Shown: piece by piece, positions 47,860 through 59,292 of the stretch
Layout: every line of letters starts with the position of its first letter
Numbering within the stretch: the stretch's first letter is position 1
Assembly (NCBI RefSeq): GCF_905220565.1
Contig: NC_059423.1
Location: forward strand, 2,724,001 to 2,788,000
Direction: 5' to 3'
Origin: Melitaea cinxia
Taxonomy: Eukaryota; Arthropoda; Insecta; Lepidoptera; Nymphalidae
DNA: 64,000 nt
Made by a program: the position numbers and the translations under genes
Notes under the pieces: generated by a model
What the model was told of the DNA's origin: nothing
What the model saw: only the letters and a program-made list of their open reading frames with translations
Databases searched by the model: none

Positions 47860-49056
47860 ATGTTTGCGAAAATGGCGGGAAAGTTTGACGTTTACATTTT
47901 TTTAAATTTAATATCTATTGTCATTGGACACGAGTTGACGCAAGTTATTATGTTAAGTAGGCATAACATTCGAACGCCTTTGACGTCGAACTTGGAACGA
48001 TTTTCACCAAACGTTTGGCCAACATGGGACCAACAAGCTGGTTACTTGACCGCCAAAGGAACAAAGTTAGAAGAATATATGGGTGAATATCTATCAAAGT
48101 GGCTTAAAAAAGAGAATTTGCTTAATGAAAATTGTCCGGATGATAACTCTGTGTATATATATGCCAATGGTGTTCAAAGGACACGTAATTCCGCAAAAGC
48201 TTTTGCTCACGGCGCGTTCCGTTTATGCAATGTGACTATTCATAGTATTAAGTCTTACGAAATGGATCCAACATTTAATCCAATTCTAAAAAACAATTCA
48301 AAAGAATTAAAAAACGCCATAATAAAGGAAATGAAAAAAAAATTAAACAAACTCGAACTAAATCAATCTTATCGAGACCTAGAAGAAATTATCGATTTAG
48401 AAAATTCGGAAATATGTAAACAGGATAACTTATGCAGTTTTGTAAATACAAAAGACAATATTTACTACGAAATTGGAGAAGAACCTAATATAATTGGCCC
48501 TTTGGCATACGGAAACGCAATTATTGACTCCTTTATTATGGGTTACTACGAAGGAATGGCCTTAGAAAAGGTTGCCTGGGGAAAAATAACCACTGCAGAA
48601 AAATGGAAATCCTTAACAAAAATTACAAAAGAAAATCAAAATATCCGATTTAATAATACGATTATAGCAAAAGAAGTAGCAGAACCATTAATCAATTATA
48701 TTAAAGAATTGTTTGAAAGTAAAAAGGCACCGAAATTTACTCTTTTACATGGCCATGATTCAAACTTAAATTCAGTAATGGCTGCGTTCAGGTTTAAGTA
48801 TTATGTGCTGCCAGATCAATATGAGTATATTCCAATTGGCGGGAAATTAGTTTTTCAAAAATGGCGCGATACAGAACGTAATATTGATTTATTAAAAGTA
48901 AACTATGTTTATCAGACGGTTAAACAGTTAAGAGAAGGTATAAAAGCGACTGAAGAATTTCCACGTTGGTACGAAATGGAAATTTCTGGATGCCCCATTG
49001 ACGAAAATGGATTTTGTCTTTGGGATGATTTTATGAAAATATTGAAACAGTTTTAA
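47860..49056 (+). CDS. Secreted histidine acid phosphatase, bacterial glucose-1-phosphatase (Agp) type, copy 1
   Basis: Predicted to release phosphate from sugar phosphates such as glucose-1-phosphate through a phosphohistidine intermediate. It is one uninterrupted frame of 398 codons; ATG 47872 (context aaaatgg) may be the true start, giving 394. Residues ~5-23 form a signal peptide (VYIFLNLISIVIG core) ending before HELTQ. The catalytic SRHNIRTPL is at 33-41 and HGHDSN at 297-302. Asn after RH is typical of Agp rather than phytase (RHG). Blocks follow Agp order: EYMGEYLSKWL, YANGVQRT, MDPTFNPIL, GYYEGMALEKVAWG, PIGGKLVFQKW, YVYQTVKQLREG and SGCPIDENGFC, with cysteines placed for disulfides. 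Length equals the bacterial precursor (~413). No introns; AT-rich codons like the host. Polyadenylation signal at 49132. A paralogue follows 4.9 kb downstream. Horizontal origin is inferred from resemblance, not proved here. Confidence 0.9.
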   Translation: MFAKMAGKFDVYIFLNLISIVIGHELTQVIMLSRHNIRTPLTSNLERFSPNVWPTWDQQAGYLTAKGTKLEEYMGEYLSKWLKKENLLNENCPDDNSVYIYANGVQRTRNSAKAFAHGAFRLCNVTIHSIKSYEMDPTFNPILKNNSKELKNAIIKEMKKKLNKLELNQSYRDLEEIIDLENSEICKQDNLCSFVNTKDNIYYEIGEEPNIIGPLAYGNAIIDSFIMGYYEGMALEKVAWGKITTAEKWKSLTKITKENQNIRFNNTIIAKEVAEPLINYIKELFESKKAPKFTLLHGHDSNLNSVMAAFRFKYYVLPDQYEYIPIGGKLVFQKWRDTERNIDLLKVNYVYQTVKQLREGIKATEEFPRWYEMEISGCPIDENGFCLWDDFMKILKQF

Positions 49057-49131
49057 TTCTATCGGTATACCCATATAATATATTTTCAACATTTATATTC
49101 TTGTCTTTCTTTTTAAGTGTTTAAGTTTTAT

Positions 49132-49137
49132 AATAAA
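49132..49137 (+). terminator. Polyadenylation signal of phosphatase copy 1
   Basis: AATAAA 76 bp after the stop codon: a eukaryotic 3' end on a bacterial-type gene. Confidence 0.65.
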
Positions 49138-49304
49138 CAGTTATTTACAACTGTCATTTTTTATTTTTTATCTAGCTTTATAGTAATAAGAAAACATCAT
49201 AATTATATTTTTGACTTATTTGTTACAAAATTTTATTCATGAATCATTAAAGTAAATAGTAGATAACAAAAAATTTCAAATCACTGTTGATCTTATTTTA
49301 CTGA

Positions 49305-49515
49305 TGCAGGGTACAACATGAAATATTCTAGAGCAGCTCGACTGCGGATGTACCTTAACATTCCAGAGGATCACAGCTAAATAATACTACTTTGAAGTAT
49401 GTAGCAAGCTGTGGTGAGTAACCAGAGGTACTGGGGAGGGTCAGGGGTAGAGTCGGCAACGCATTTTGCATGCATCGGGCGAACCGTACGCTTGTTCGCC
49501 AACCCAGTCGTATAA
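49305..49515 (+). mobile_element. SINE-like repeat, family S2, degraded
   Basis: 'gagcagctcgactgcggatgtacctt', 'gatcacagctaaataatact' and 'agagtcggcaacgca' follow S2 with several deletions. Just right of it, about 49560-49712, a minus-strand repeat ends 'gtacgaagtttggcgagtta', the 'ctagctgacc' family. Confidence 0.6.
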
Positions 49516-50029
49516 GCAAATTTTGCTGTAGATAGATAGTTTTAGTGCAAAACAACAAATTTAAACACTAACTTTTTCCGTCCAAAAAGAAGACTGGTTG
49601 GTTCGACCTACATGACCTTCAAAGTTTGTATGAAAGAAAAATTAATATCAAATGATATATTATTCACTTAAAAGAATATGGTGGTACGAAGTTTGGCGAG
49701 TTAGCTAGTACATATGATTAAATCCTGATTACTTTACTTTAGCTAATTTTGTCAGCTACTTTGGAATGAAATTTTGTGCCTCTTGTAATATGCTGTCTGT
49801 ATGTGTCGTGTCTGTGTGTAATACAAGTCATAAATCATTATTTTATAGGATAGCAAAAGCAAGATTTTAAAGTTTCTCGTTCATGAACTAAGTGGGCTAG
49901 GTTCAACTGGAGCATCTTTTCTGTAGAACAAAACATTCACTTTGAATATAAATTTTAGTATTTATGGTAAATATTTAATTTTAAAGTAATTTAACAAAAA
50001 AAATGAATTGTTATTTTAATTTATTAATT

Positions 50030-52830
50030 AATTAATTAATTTATTTTATAGGCAATCCGACAGCGTTATGTTAGAATAGTATGTTACAATATAATGTACA
50101 AATGTGACCAAAATAGGATCACACTGATATATAAAAATGTTATTCTTTATAAAATACATAACTAGACACTATATTTAAAAAATAACAGAAAGTAATAAAA
50201 AGTAAACGGCTATGTTCCGTCCCCTCCACTGCAGTTAGAGGTGAGTGTAAGATATGAAAAGGTGAATGCGTGTTCGTGTAGGTGTGCATGTTAGACGAAG
50301 GTGTATTAGTGTGGGTTTGTGTATAAATCTGTAGGTGCTGGTTTTGAATATTTTTGATGATACTACGAAAAATGCATCATTTTGATTTCTTTTTTAAGTG
50401 CCTTCTTCGTTCTTAGGTAAAACAGGTCTAAGTTTGGATACTGCGTATTATACGTAGTACGTCTCGGTCCTCTGCCGTATTGTCAATACAATACGGCAGA
50501 GGACCGAGTTACGTGCGTAATTAGTTCTTACTCGAGGTGTATAGAACAATGGTTTAATATGTCTAGAGCGTCTTGATGGTATTCGGAATTCAATCTGAGA
50601 CAAAAGCTCACTGCAATCTATTTTCCCACTCACGATATCATGCAATAAGATAATATCGTACTGCTTACGACGTTGGGATAGGGATTCAATTTGGTAGTGT
50701 TTACATGAATCAACATAGGTGGGACAGATTCTGTAACTTTTGAAATTTAAAAGTGTTATAATTTTTTTCTGGAGTGATTCAATCCTGTCGATGTGTACAT
50801 TGTATACAGGGGCCCATATACTACAAGAGTATTCCAGTATAGTTCGAACGAAGCAGAAGTATAAAATTTTGATACAACCTATATTTTTAAATGTGTTGCA
50901 AACTCGTGATATGAAACCTAGTCGACTATATGCTTTAGAAATTATTGTATCGATATGATTTACAAAAGTCATTTTCGAATCTAGTATCACCCCTAGGTCT
51001 CGAACAGAATCGACTTTTACGATGGGGACATTGTTTATAGCATAAGTATATAATATAGGATTCTTTTTACGAGTGAAAGTAATTTGATAACATTTAGCTG
51101 TGTTTACAGTGATACGATTAGTTAAATAATATATGTATAGATTATTTAGGTCACATTGTATTTTGTGGCAATCAGTGATGTTATTAATTTTTAAATAAAT
51201 CTTCTTGTCGTCGGCAAACATTATAAATTTAGAGTAAGTTAAACAAGAACCAATATCGTAGAGATACGCATTGTAGAGTAATGGACCCAGTATAGACCCC
51301 TGAGGAACTCCAGAAATAACTGAAACGTAAGAACTTTGCACTCTTCCCAAAGTTATGGCTTAACTCTTATTTGTTACGTACGAGCTTATCCATCTAAAAA
51401 GGTCACCTCTTATACCCAGGGCATGCAACTTGTGTAACAGAATTACGTGATCAACCCTGTCGAACGCCTTTTCAAAATCTGTGTATATAGCGTCAACTTG
51501 AATACCACTATCCATTGAGCGAAAGATGTAATCTGTGAATACCATTAAATTGCTTACAGTAAAACGCCTCTTCATAAATCCATGCTGCTCATCCGGGATC
51601 GAAGAGAGAATTAACGGACTTATAGATTGGTATACTAATTTTTCGAAGATTTTACAAAATAAGTTTAATTTTGAGATTGGCCGATAATTCTCAATCCGAC
51701 CACGGGAGCCACTTTTATGAATGGGTATAACTAAAGCTTCTTTCCAGATATTAGGAAAAGTGCCAAAAACGTTTAAAGAAAGATTAAAAATTAAGGTCAA
51801 CGGCTTAGCTAGGCAAGAAGCACAGTTTTTTATAAACGTTGGAGGGATCTTATCACTACCTGGGCCCTTGTTAAGATCAATATTTTTTAGCAATTTTAAA
51901 ACCACATCCTCAGAGACGCTTAGCCTATGAATTGTATCAGTTGATTCTGCTAGTGGTGGGAAATTATATTGAGAAGCTGGTTTTTGAAATACACTCTCGA
52001 AAAAACGGCTGAAACCTTCGCAGGCGTCCGCTTCACAGCGGTAAGAATTGTCACCCAATGTTAGTACGTTGGGGTATCCTGTGTTGTTGCTACGTAATGT
52101 TTTCAAGTATGACCACAGGTATTTAGGGTTCCTCTTAAGATTTATTTGTATATATTCTTGATACGAATCGTAACATTTTACTTGGGTTCTCTTTTGTCGC
52201 CTACGTAGAATAGAAAACTCATCGTAGTCTCTGAGATTACCGTGCCGAATCCACCGCCAATGCGCTCGGAGTTTGTCATTTATTACGCGTATTAAGGGTC
52301 TTGAATACCAAACGGGAAATTTATCTGTCTGATGGAATGATTTTTTTGGTACAAAATCATGTATGACTTTATTAATAATTTGGTAAATTTTTTGAGTTAT
52401 TTCGTCTATGTTATTTCCCTGAAGTATTGTGTGCCAGTCAACGTTGCGTAGAAAGTTATTGATTTCGTAGTAGTCGGCTTTAAAGAAGCAATATTTTATA
52501 AAGGATTCGCGTTTAATACAAGGCAACATAAGATCCGGTGCATTTAAATTCAAAGATGGGTGATAGCCATCCTCAGAAACTAACGCAGTAGAAGATCGAG
52601 AAACATCAATGTGGTTATCACTAAATATTAAATCCAAAATATTATTACATTTTATATTGACAAAATCCAGATAGGTTACATGAGTCGATTAAATAATCAG
52701 TCGCTAATTATAAGTCCGCAGAAACGCTTCTTTGGGTCGTGTGGCCCGATGGTGACCACGTAATATGCGAGATATTGAAATCTCCCCCTATGATAAAATG
52801 ATTTAGATTATTAATTGCTGCAATTATGAA
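50030..52830 (-). mobile_element. Jockey-like LINE, 5'-truncated, with in-frame stop in the polymerase
   Basis: Minus-strand frames 51360-52637 and 50448-51350 are in the same frame and are split only by a TAA (51360-51362) between SYVTNKS and the continuation that leads to SGVPQGSILGPLLYN. Motifs in order: GPGSDKIPPTFIK, YRPISKLNLFCKIFE, DEQHGF, AIYTDFEKAFDRVDH, the stop, PQGS, FADD, then a tail with SRLGFISRVC and IPSRRSRHI. Upstream codons of an endonuclease (GGDFNI, LDLIFSDN) survive with frameshifts up to about 52.8 kb. The 3' end is a (taat)n tract at about 50025-50045. It lies between the two phosphatase genes and is inactive. The outer limits are approximate. Confidence 0.85.
50463..50508. 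repeat. Perfect 20 bp hairpin in the LINE 3' coding end
   Basis: Arms ctcggtcctctgccgtattg (50463-50482) and its exact complement (50489-50508) are separated by 6 bp. They overlap the last codons of the LINE frame. Confidence 0.85.
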
Positions 52831-53905
52831 ATAAATTAAACTTGTACAGCTAAATTACTTTACACCTATACCTTTTCTTTGTCTATATTCTAAAATAATG
52901 ATCCTTATTCAATATTCCTCTCACGTACTATAGATACAAGGAGTCCGAACGGTATAGGCTTTTCCTTAGTATTCATTGTACCCAATAATAAACCCAGACT
53001 TATCTTTTCTGGCATTGGATGCGCTAGAATTTAGGACGAACCGACAGTTTTTCCACAATGAGGGAAAATTTCCCTATTGAGGAGAAATCAGGGTCCAGAG
53101 GGAAAGAAAAAGGGGATGACATGAAAAGGGGAAATTGAGGAGTCATGGGTAAAGCTAGTGTTACCGTATAAAAGAAAAACTCGCGAAATTTGCAGGTTTT
53201 TTTTTAATATATAGGTATATATTTTATGTAACTGAGTTGGCAAACAAGCGTAAGGCTCACGTGATGCTAAGCGATTACCGTAGCTTATATACGTTTGCAA
53301 CACCAGAAGCATTGCGCGTTGCCAAGCCTATTCCCAATTCCCACCCACTTCACTCTTTGTAATTCCACTTCACTCTTTTTTATCTTTGCGGTCAGATGAA
53401 CCGTTAAACCAGTACGACCGGCAAAGATTTGAATGTATTAGAAACGCCGTACCACACTATATGGACTCTGACGAACGCCTCTAAGGATTTCCGCATTGCC
53501 CTAGTGCATAAATAGTAAGAAGAGTATCATATTAATATCAAACAATAGATATAGGTATCGTCCAAAAATATTAGTAATAAATATCAATTTTTGTAATCAA
53601 TAATATGTATATTTTATTAACAGTCCTACTTTTTGTTTGTTTTATCAAAAGTCAGTGTCAAATGTCAAGTTGTCAAGTGTGTATTCTTAAAAAGAACGAA
53701 ATCATTTATTATAACTTCTAGACTTTATTATTATAAAATCATAAAATGTGTGATATCTTTGTGTACATTAAGAATAATATAAACAAGGTACCAATATGAT
53801 TTTATAGGTTACAATTCTTTGACCTTTTACATTTTATATTTACATACATTACCCAATTATGTAGGTACTATATGGAAAGTATTTCTTTGTTTAATTCCAT
53901 CAGTC
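52831..53905. other. Spacer before the second phosphatase gene
   Basis: It contains a truncated S2 copy (53215-53345, minus). The rest is AT-rich and unrecognised. The frame of the phosphatase stays open upstream of its first ATG to about 53819, but without a start codon. Confidence 0.4.
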
Positions 53906-55144
53906 ATGTATTGCAAACGCGAAAGTTTTAACGCGTTAATTTTTATATTAATTTACGCGATATTTCAAGTGATAGTTTTCGTGTTCATAGTTTTTAATAA
54001 CACAGTGCCTACGCTTCGATTAGAGCAAGTTTTGATATTTAGTAGACATAATGTGAGAACCCCTTTGTCGCAAAACTTGGCCAGAATGACATCGAAACCT
54101 TGGCCTCAATTTAACGAAACTTGTGGATATTTGACAAAAAAAGGTTTTTTGTTAGAAGGATATATGGGTAAATATTTCTCGCAATGGCTGTATAAAGAAG
54201 ATGTTTTGTCTAAGAAATGTCCACTGGAAGAAGAATTTTATGTATATGCAAATGCAATTCAAAGAACTTTGTTTTCAGCTAAAGCTTTTGTTAATAGTGC
54301 ATTTCCAAACTGTAACATAACAGTACATCATGTAGATAAAGACAAACCAGACCCTATTTTCAGTCCATACATTCATAATTCCTCTGCCATTTTTAAAAAA
54401 ATTGCCCTAGACGAAATGAAAAATGTTTTAAATAAATTAAAATTAGATCTGTCTTACAAAATTATGGAAGATATCCTCGACTATAAAAATTCGGATTTTT
54501 GTAAATTAAATAACAATTGTAATATGGCTGCCGATGAAAATAAATTAGATATAACCGTTGGTAAAAAGCCAAAATTATCGGGACCTTTAAAAATTTGTAA
54601 CGAAGCAGTTGATGAATTTATGATGGCATATTATGATGGATTTCCTATGACAGAAGTTGCTTGGGGTAGATTAAATGATACAGAACAATGGCGACCTATT
54701 TTAGACCTTACCGCAAGTTACCATAACGTCACTTTTAACACAACTCACGTTGCAAACGATTTAGCAAGACCGCTAATACAATACATGGCTGATAAATTCA
54801 TAAATAAAACATCAAAAATAATTTTATTAATGGGTCATGATGCAAATATAAATGTTTTCTTAAAGGCAATGTCTTTTAAGTTTTACAGTTTAGAAGATAG
54901 CTTTGTTTCTACACCCATTGGGGGGAAAATTGTTTTTCAGAAATGGTACAATGAAAATTTAAACAAATATTATCTTAAAATTAATTATGTCTATCAAAGT
55001 GATGAGCAACTTAGGGAGGGTCATGCGCTGTCACTTAAAAACCCCCCAAAATCTACTTTGTTAGAATTAAAATATTGTAAAGTTGATGAAAATGGTTTTT
55101 GTCCGTGGGATGAGTTCATTGAATTCTTAAATTCTCTGATTTAA
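53906..55144 (+). CDS. Histidine acid phosphatase, bacterial glucose-1-phosphatase (Agp) type, copy 2
   Basis: Paralogue of the gene at 47860, same strand. The first ATG is 53906 (MYCKRESF), giving 412 codons; the frame is open further upstream without ATG. Residues ~9-32 are a strongly hydrophobic stretch (ALIFILIYAIFQVIVFVFIV), a signal peptide or signal anchor, so the enzyme may be secreted or membrane-tethered facing the outside. Catalytic SRHNVRTPL (46-54) and MGHDAN (309-314) are intact. Agp-type blocks match copy 1: YMGKYFSQWL, YANAIQRT, MMAYYDGFPMTEVAWG, PIGGKIVFQKW, YVYQSDEQLREG and KVDENGFCPWDEF. It has no introns. The N-terminus differs from copy 1 while the enzymatic part is alike, so the leader evolved separately or was replaced. 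NxT/S sites suit a glycosylated secreted enzyme. The actual substrate is not shown by the sequence. Confidence 0.9.
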   Translation: MYCKRESFNALIFILIYAIFQVIVFVFIVFNNTVPTLRLEQVLIFSRHNVRTPLSQNLARMTSKPWPQFNETCGYLTKKGFLLEGYMGKYFSQWLYKEDVLSKKCPLEEEFYVYANAIQRTLFSAKAFVNSAFPNCNITVHHVDKDKPDPIFSPYIHNSSAIFKKIALDEMKNVLNKLKLDLSYKIMEDILDYKNSDFCKLNNNCNMAADENKLDITVGKKPKLSGPLKICNEAVDEFMMAYYDGFPMTEVAWGRLNDTEQWRPILDLTASYHNVTFNTTHVANDLARPLIQYMADKFINKTSKIILLMGHDANINVFLKAMSFKFYSLEDSFVSTPIGGKIVFQKWYNENLNKYYLKINYVYQSDEQLREGHALSLKNPPKSTLLELKYCKVDENGFCPWDEFIEFLNSLI

Positions 55145-58048
55145 AACATTAAAATTTAGTCATATTTTTTTAAACATTGTACCTACAGAGTAGACTATTG
55201 GAAACAAGCTTATGTATGTACATCATTTATGTATATCAATCCACTGTTACCTAAGTTGCTTACCTTAGGAACAGATGGACTGTCTGTGTATTTCAAATAT
55301 ATTTATTTTTAATTAAAAAACAAGAGTATATATAATTATATATAAATGTACTAGCTGACCTCTCAAACATTGTTAAGCTATATATATTATTAACCTTCTT
55401 AATCTTCCTCCTCTAACAACTTGAGGTATGAAAAAATAGATGTTAACCGATTCTCAGACCTACCGGATATGCAGACAAAATGGTTCAGCCATTTCTGCGG
55501 AGTATGATGACTAACATTGTGACACAATATTTATAAAATAAGTATGTATAACTTTAGCATATCATTACTAACCTAAAATAACCTAACATAAATTTCACTT
55601 TTTTAGTTTTTGTGACAATGATATACAAACAAGTAGTACATTGTATTTATATAGTAGTACATAATATTTATGAAGTAGTACATTTTATTTATATAGTAGC
55701 ACATTTTGTTGTATGTGTAATATATTAATAACATTTTTACTTCTAATTTCTAATTTTAACAAATTCTAACAAAGAAGATATTTATTAATTTTTGGCAACA
55801 CTAAAAATAATTTATTACGTGTATGTATGTGCCAATAAGGTTTAATGCACACAGTTTTTAACAGTGTAGTTAAACTTTTATGTAAATATTAGGTATTAGA
55901 ATTAATTAACAGTAAATAAAATTAGTTAATGAAAAATGTAAATAGGCCAAAGAAATATTATAAAAATATATCTTACCTGATTAAAGTATAATTAGAAATA
56001 TGTATCGTTTTATTTTAGTATTAAACTTTATCACCAATAATTATATAAATTTATTGCTGTGGTATAGTCTGAAAGCACACAACACAGAAATAAAAGCCCA
56101 TAAAAGTTTTAACTAAGTAGGGCACAGTGATAAATATCTTGCTTAAAATTTGGTGTAGTCTAGCTAGGGACGCAAGTCTACCTTATTTATTTATTGAGAT
56201 TTTATTGCACATTTTTACAACATGTTGTGCAAAAAAGATGGCCTCAGAGCCGTATCTACTAGTCAAACTTAAGACTCACAAATAAAAAACAGAGTTGCGA
56301 TTGGTTTCTACAATAATGAAAAAAATTGGTTGTCTCTAAAGTTGGATTATGGAGGATAGTTTAACGTGACAACGTCATAACTAAACACTTCCTCAGATGC
56401 ATAGACCCATCGAGTGGAAGAAAGATAGATGCGGTGCAACCATACGATGAGAGTATCGGGACGATGAGTCATCCTTTTTTATGCATGCAGCCAGCGTTCA
56501 TCGATTAACTAGACATTGTCACGTCAAAAATAAATAAAGAAACGGAAATATTAATAAAAACAAAAAGGTAAATTTTTTTTTTTTTTTAATAGTTCTGTAT
56601 GGAATATAGTGGACTTTTACTTACACAAATATACATGCATACATACATACATATTTAAATCCATACATAGTAACATACATACAAACATACATTTATACAC
56701 CCGTAAAATACATACACCAAAACAATAGAAAAACTTCTATACAAAAATGAACTCATACATATTTTATGTTATGATGACAAACAAGATAAGCCTAAAACTT
56801 TTTTTAACGCAAAATGAGAAGAGAAAAAGGGTAAAAGAAGGATATGAAATAAGTTTTATTTGTTACAACTTCTTAACCTGGCTTTTAAAAGAAAGTTATG
56901 TAGTACAAAGTAATGGCATGGATTGTGAAAGACTTTAATACAAAATCAGATTTGTGAGAAGGTGCGGAAAGATGAGGCTTTGAGAGAAACGTAGGTCCTT
57001 CAAATGATTGTTAGAAAAAAAATTAAAATTTTAGATAAGGTGAAAAATTAAAGACTAAAGGGTACCGAGAATTCACAAATTTTGGCGTTCTCTGATGAGC
57101 AACCACTGCAATTGAGATCATTTTTCACAAAGGAAGATCACAGCTAAATAATACTTCTCATAAGTAGGTAGTGTCGTGTTCCTGTTGTGAATATGATGGC
57201 CAGAGCTACTGTGGAGGGTCAGTAGGGTCAGCAACGCAGTTGGGATGCTTCTGATGATGCTCAAGGCTTCCAAAAGTTACCTATTGCATCCGCTTACCAT
57301 CAGGTACGTGCGAATGAGATTTAGATACGAACAAGATTCAGAGAAGAAAATGAGGGATCAGAAAAAGACAAGTTAAATGTGAAATCATTCATAGGTAACA
57401 ATTTAGTTTCTAATATGAACATCATTATGTCTACACTCACTCGTATTTTATCAGAAAATGTTATAAAAATCTGCAAACAATATTTGTATTACTTATTAGT
57501 TATTTAGTTTAAGTAGGTAAACCTATATTTATTAATTAAACTAAATACGCTCAACAAACGGATTTACTTAATTTATTTTTACAAATAAAATAATTTATTG
57601 CACTACAAATATGCATTGGATATACAAAGATGAAATAAAAACTTTTTTTGATAGATAAAGATTATACTAAACCTATAGTCGATTTTTATTTATTTTTTAC
57701 TTATAATAACTCAATAGTAGATAGAAGGTAGTAGTGATCAAAGTATCACAATGCTACTTTATTTATACTATGATTATACAAAAGTAGTGTCAACAGTTCA
57801 AATAAATAATTTCTATTAGTACTTATTATTTTGTTTTTCTTTTTTTTTAATACCTACAAACAATTAAAAAGTTATTTTTTCTTCTTTTTTTTTCCAGCCA
57901 GAATGTATTACTTCAGGAAATTTATAAAAGTTTCCATTCAAATCTGTTTTGGAGTAAATTATATTTTTCTAATCAGTCTAGAGATTGTTTTTAACAATAT
58001 AAAATAGTCTTTTAAATTAAAGTACATAAGGATTAAAATTGTTATTCA
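55145..58048. other. Region downstream of the second phosphatase
   Basis: Contents: an S7-like repeat (about 55350-55555) with 'tactagctgacctctcaaac' at its start; a LINE 3' tail (about 56180-56290, 'ttatttatttattgagattttattgcac', minus); a catacata microsatellite (56630-56720); a degraded S2 copy (57110-57310, +). No gene was recognised; the 63-codon frame at 56747 is AT-rich and unsupported. Confidence 0.45.
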
Positions 58049-58970
58049 ATGCTAAACTATTGTATTGATTACCGGTTGGAATGCGGAGTGAGGCAGGGGG
58101 GCCTGAGCTCGCCTCGTCTTTTCAACCTATACATGAATCATCTGATCGATGAGCTCAGTAACAGTAGCATAGGGTGTCATGTAGACGGAGTGAACATCAA
58201 TTACATTAGTTATGCAGACATGGTGTTGCTGAGTCCATCGGTCAGTGCATTAAGACGATTACTGTCTATATGTGAAGTATATGCTGAGGCTCAGGGACTC
58301 GAGTACAATGCCAAGAAAAGCGAAATCGTGGTTTTTAAGGCGGGTGCAAAAGGCTATAAAACCATACCTGAGGTATCGCTCTACGGATCACCGTTACTTA
58401 GGGTGACCAGCTTTAAGTACTTGGGTCATTGGGTAGTCGAGAACTTAGGCGATAATAAGGATATAGACAGGAATCGAAGGTCACTGTCGGTTCGCTGCAA
58501 CATGCTGGCTCGCAGATTTGCACGTTGTACAGAAGATGTCAAAATAACTTAACTAACTTTTTAAAGCCTTCTGCCAATCATTTTATACGTGCAGTCTGTG
58601 GACCAGCTATAGCTTGCGTGCTTACAGTGACCTCCGCGTACAATACAATAATGCGTTCAGGATACTGTTGGGGCTGCCGTGGCGCTGTAGTGCCTCACTT
58701 TAAAGCCATCATGCGCAAGAGGTGCGCGTCATTTCTTAAGCGTTTCCGCGGCAGCCACAATAGTATTCTGAAAGTGTTTGTAAATCGATGGGAGAGTCCA
58801 ATGCTGCGACACTGGATAAAGCTCCATGTAATATGAATAGTATAATAATGTGATATAATGTACTTAAATATAAAAATGTTGATATTTTTAATTTTCTGTA
58901 CTAACACTAGGGTATAGGACACATTGTTACTAACACTATATGGGCTAGTCCTGAAATAAATGTTGTTATT
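58049..58970 (+). mobile_element. LINE reverse-transcriptase fragment with broken active site
   Basis: The frame 58049-58552 begins YRLECGVRQGGLSSPRLFN, then has ISYADMVLL where the family has a YADD box, so a codon of the catalytic motif is lost, then GLEYNAKKSEIVVFK and VTSFKYLGHWV. A frame change near 58530 leads to NHFIRAVCG, IMRKRCASFLKRFRGS and WESPMLRHW, with a piece missing between them. The 3' end is near 58970 in a TTA-rich tail. It is dead. GC content is higher than in the surroundings, as in other LINE coding pieces here. Confidence 0.8.
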
Positions 58971-59286
58971 ATTAATATTAGAAAGCTAAAATAAATTCTG
59001 AAGATCAAAAAGGCGTTACATAGGCGATCTAAATGTATTTTTGAGAAAGTCATAATTCAATAATTATAGATAAGCAAAATCTATACATTAAAAACTAAAT
59101 ACTTTATTTATCTTTAATCTCACAAATGTTAAATTAAAAAAAAAAAAAATATTTCATAACCATTAAATATAAAGTTTACTGAGTATAATTATGTTTTCTC
59201 ACAAACGAAAGAAAAACCAACAAGAAAATACGACATTGGTACTCGAACAATCATTCAATTACAAAATACGCATTATTAGGAATAAC

Positions 59287-59292
59287 TTTATT
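59287..59292 (-). terminator. AATAAA overlapping the VPS37A stop codon
   Basis: The last base of the TAA stop is the first base of an AATAAA. Another AATAAA lies about 180 bp further and is more likely to be the one used. Confidence 0.35.

Noticed and set aside
47860..49056. Processed pseudogene of an insect acid phosphatase
   Set aside because: Full open frame, intact catalytic motifs, no poly(A) tract, and Agp-specific blocks not expected in the insect family.
47860..55144. Bacterial contamination explaining the phosphatases
   Set aside because: AT-rich host-like codons, eukaryotic leaders, a polyadenylation signal and insect repeats on all sides and between the genes.
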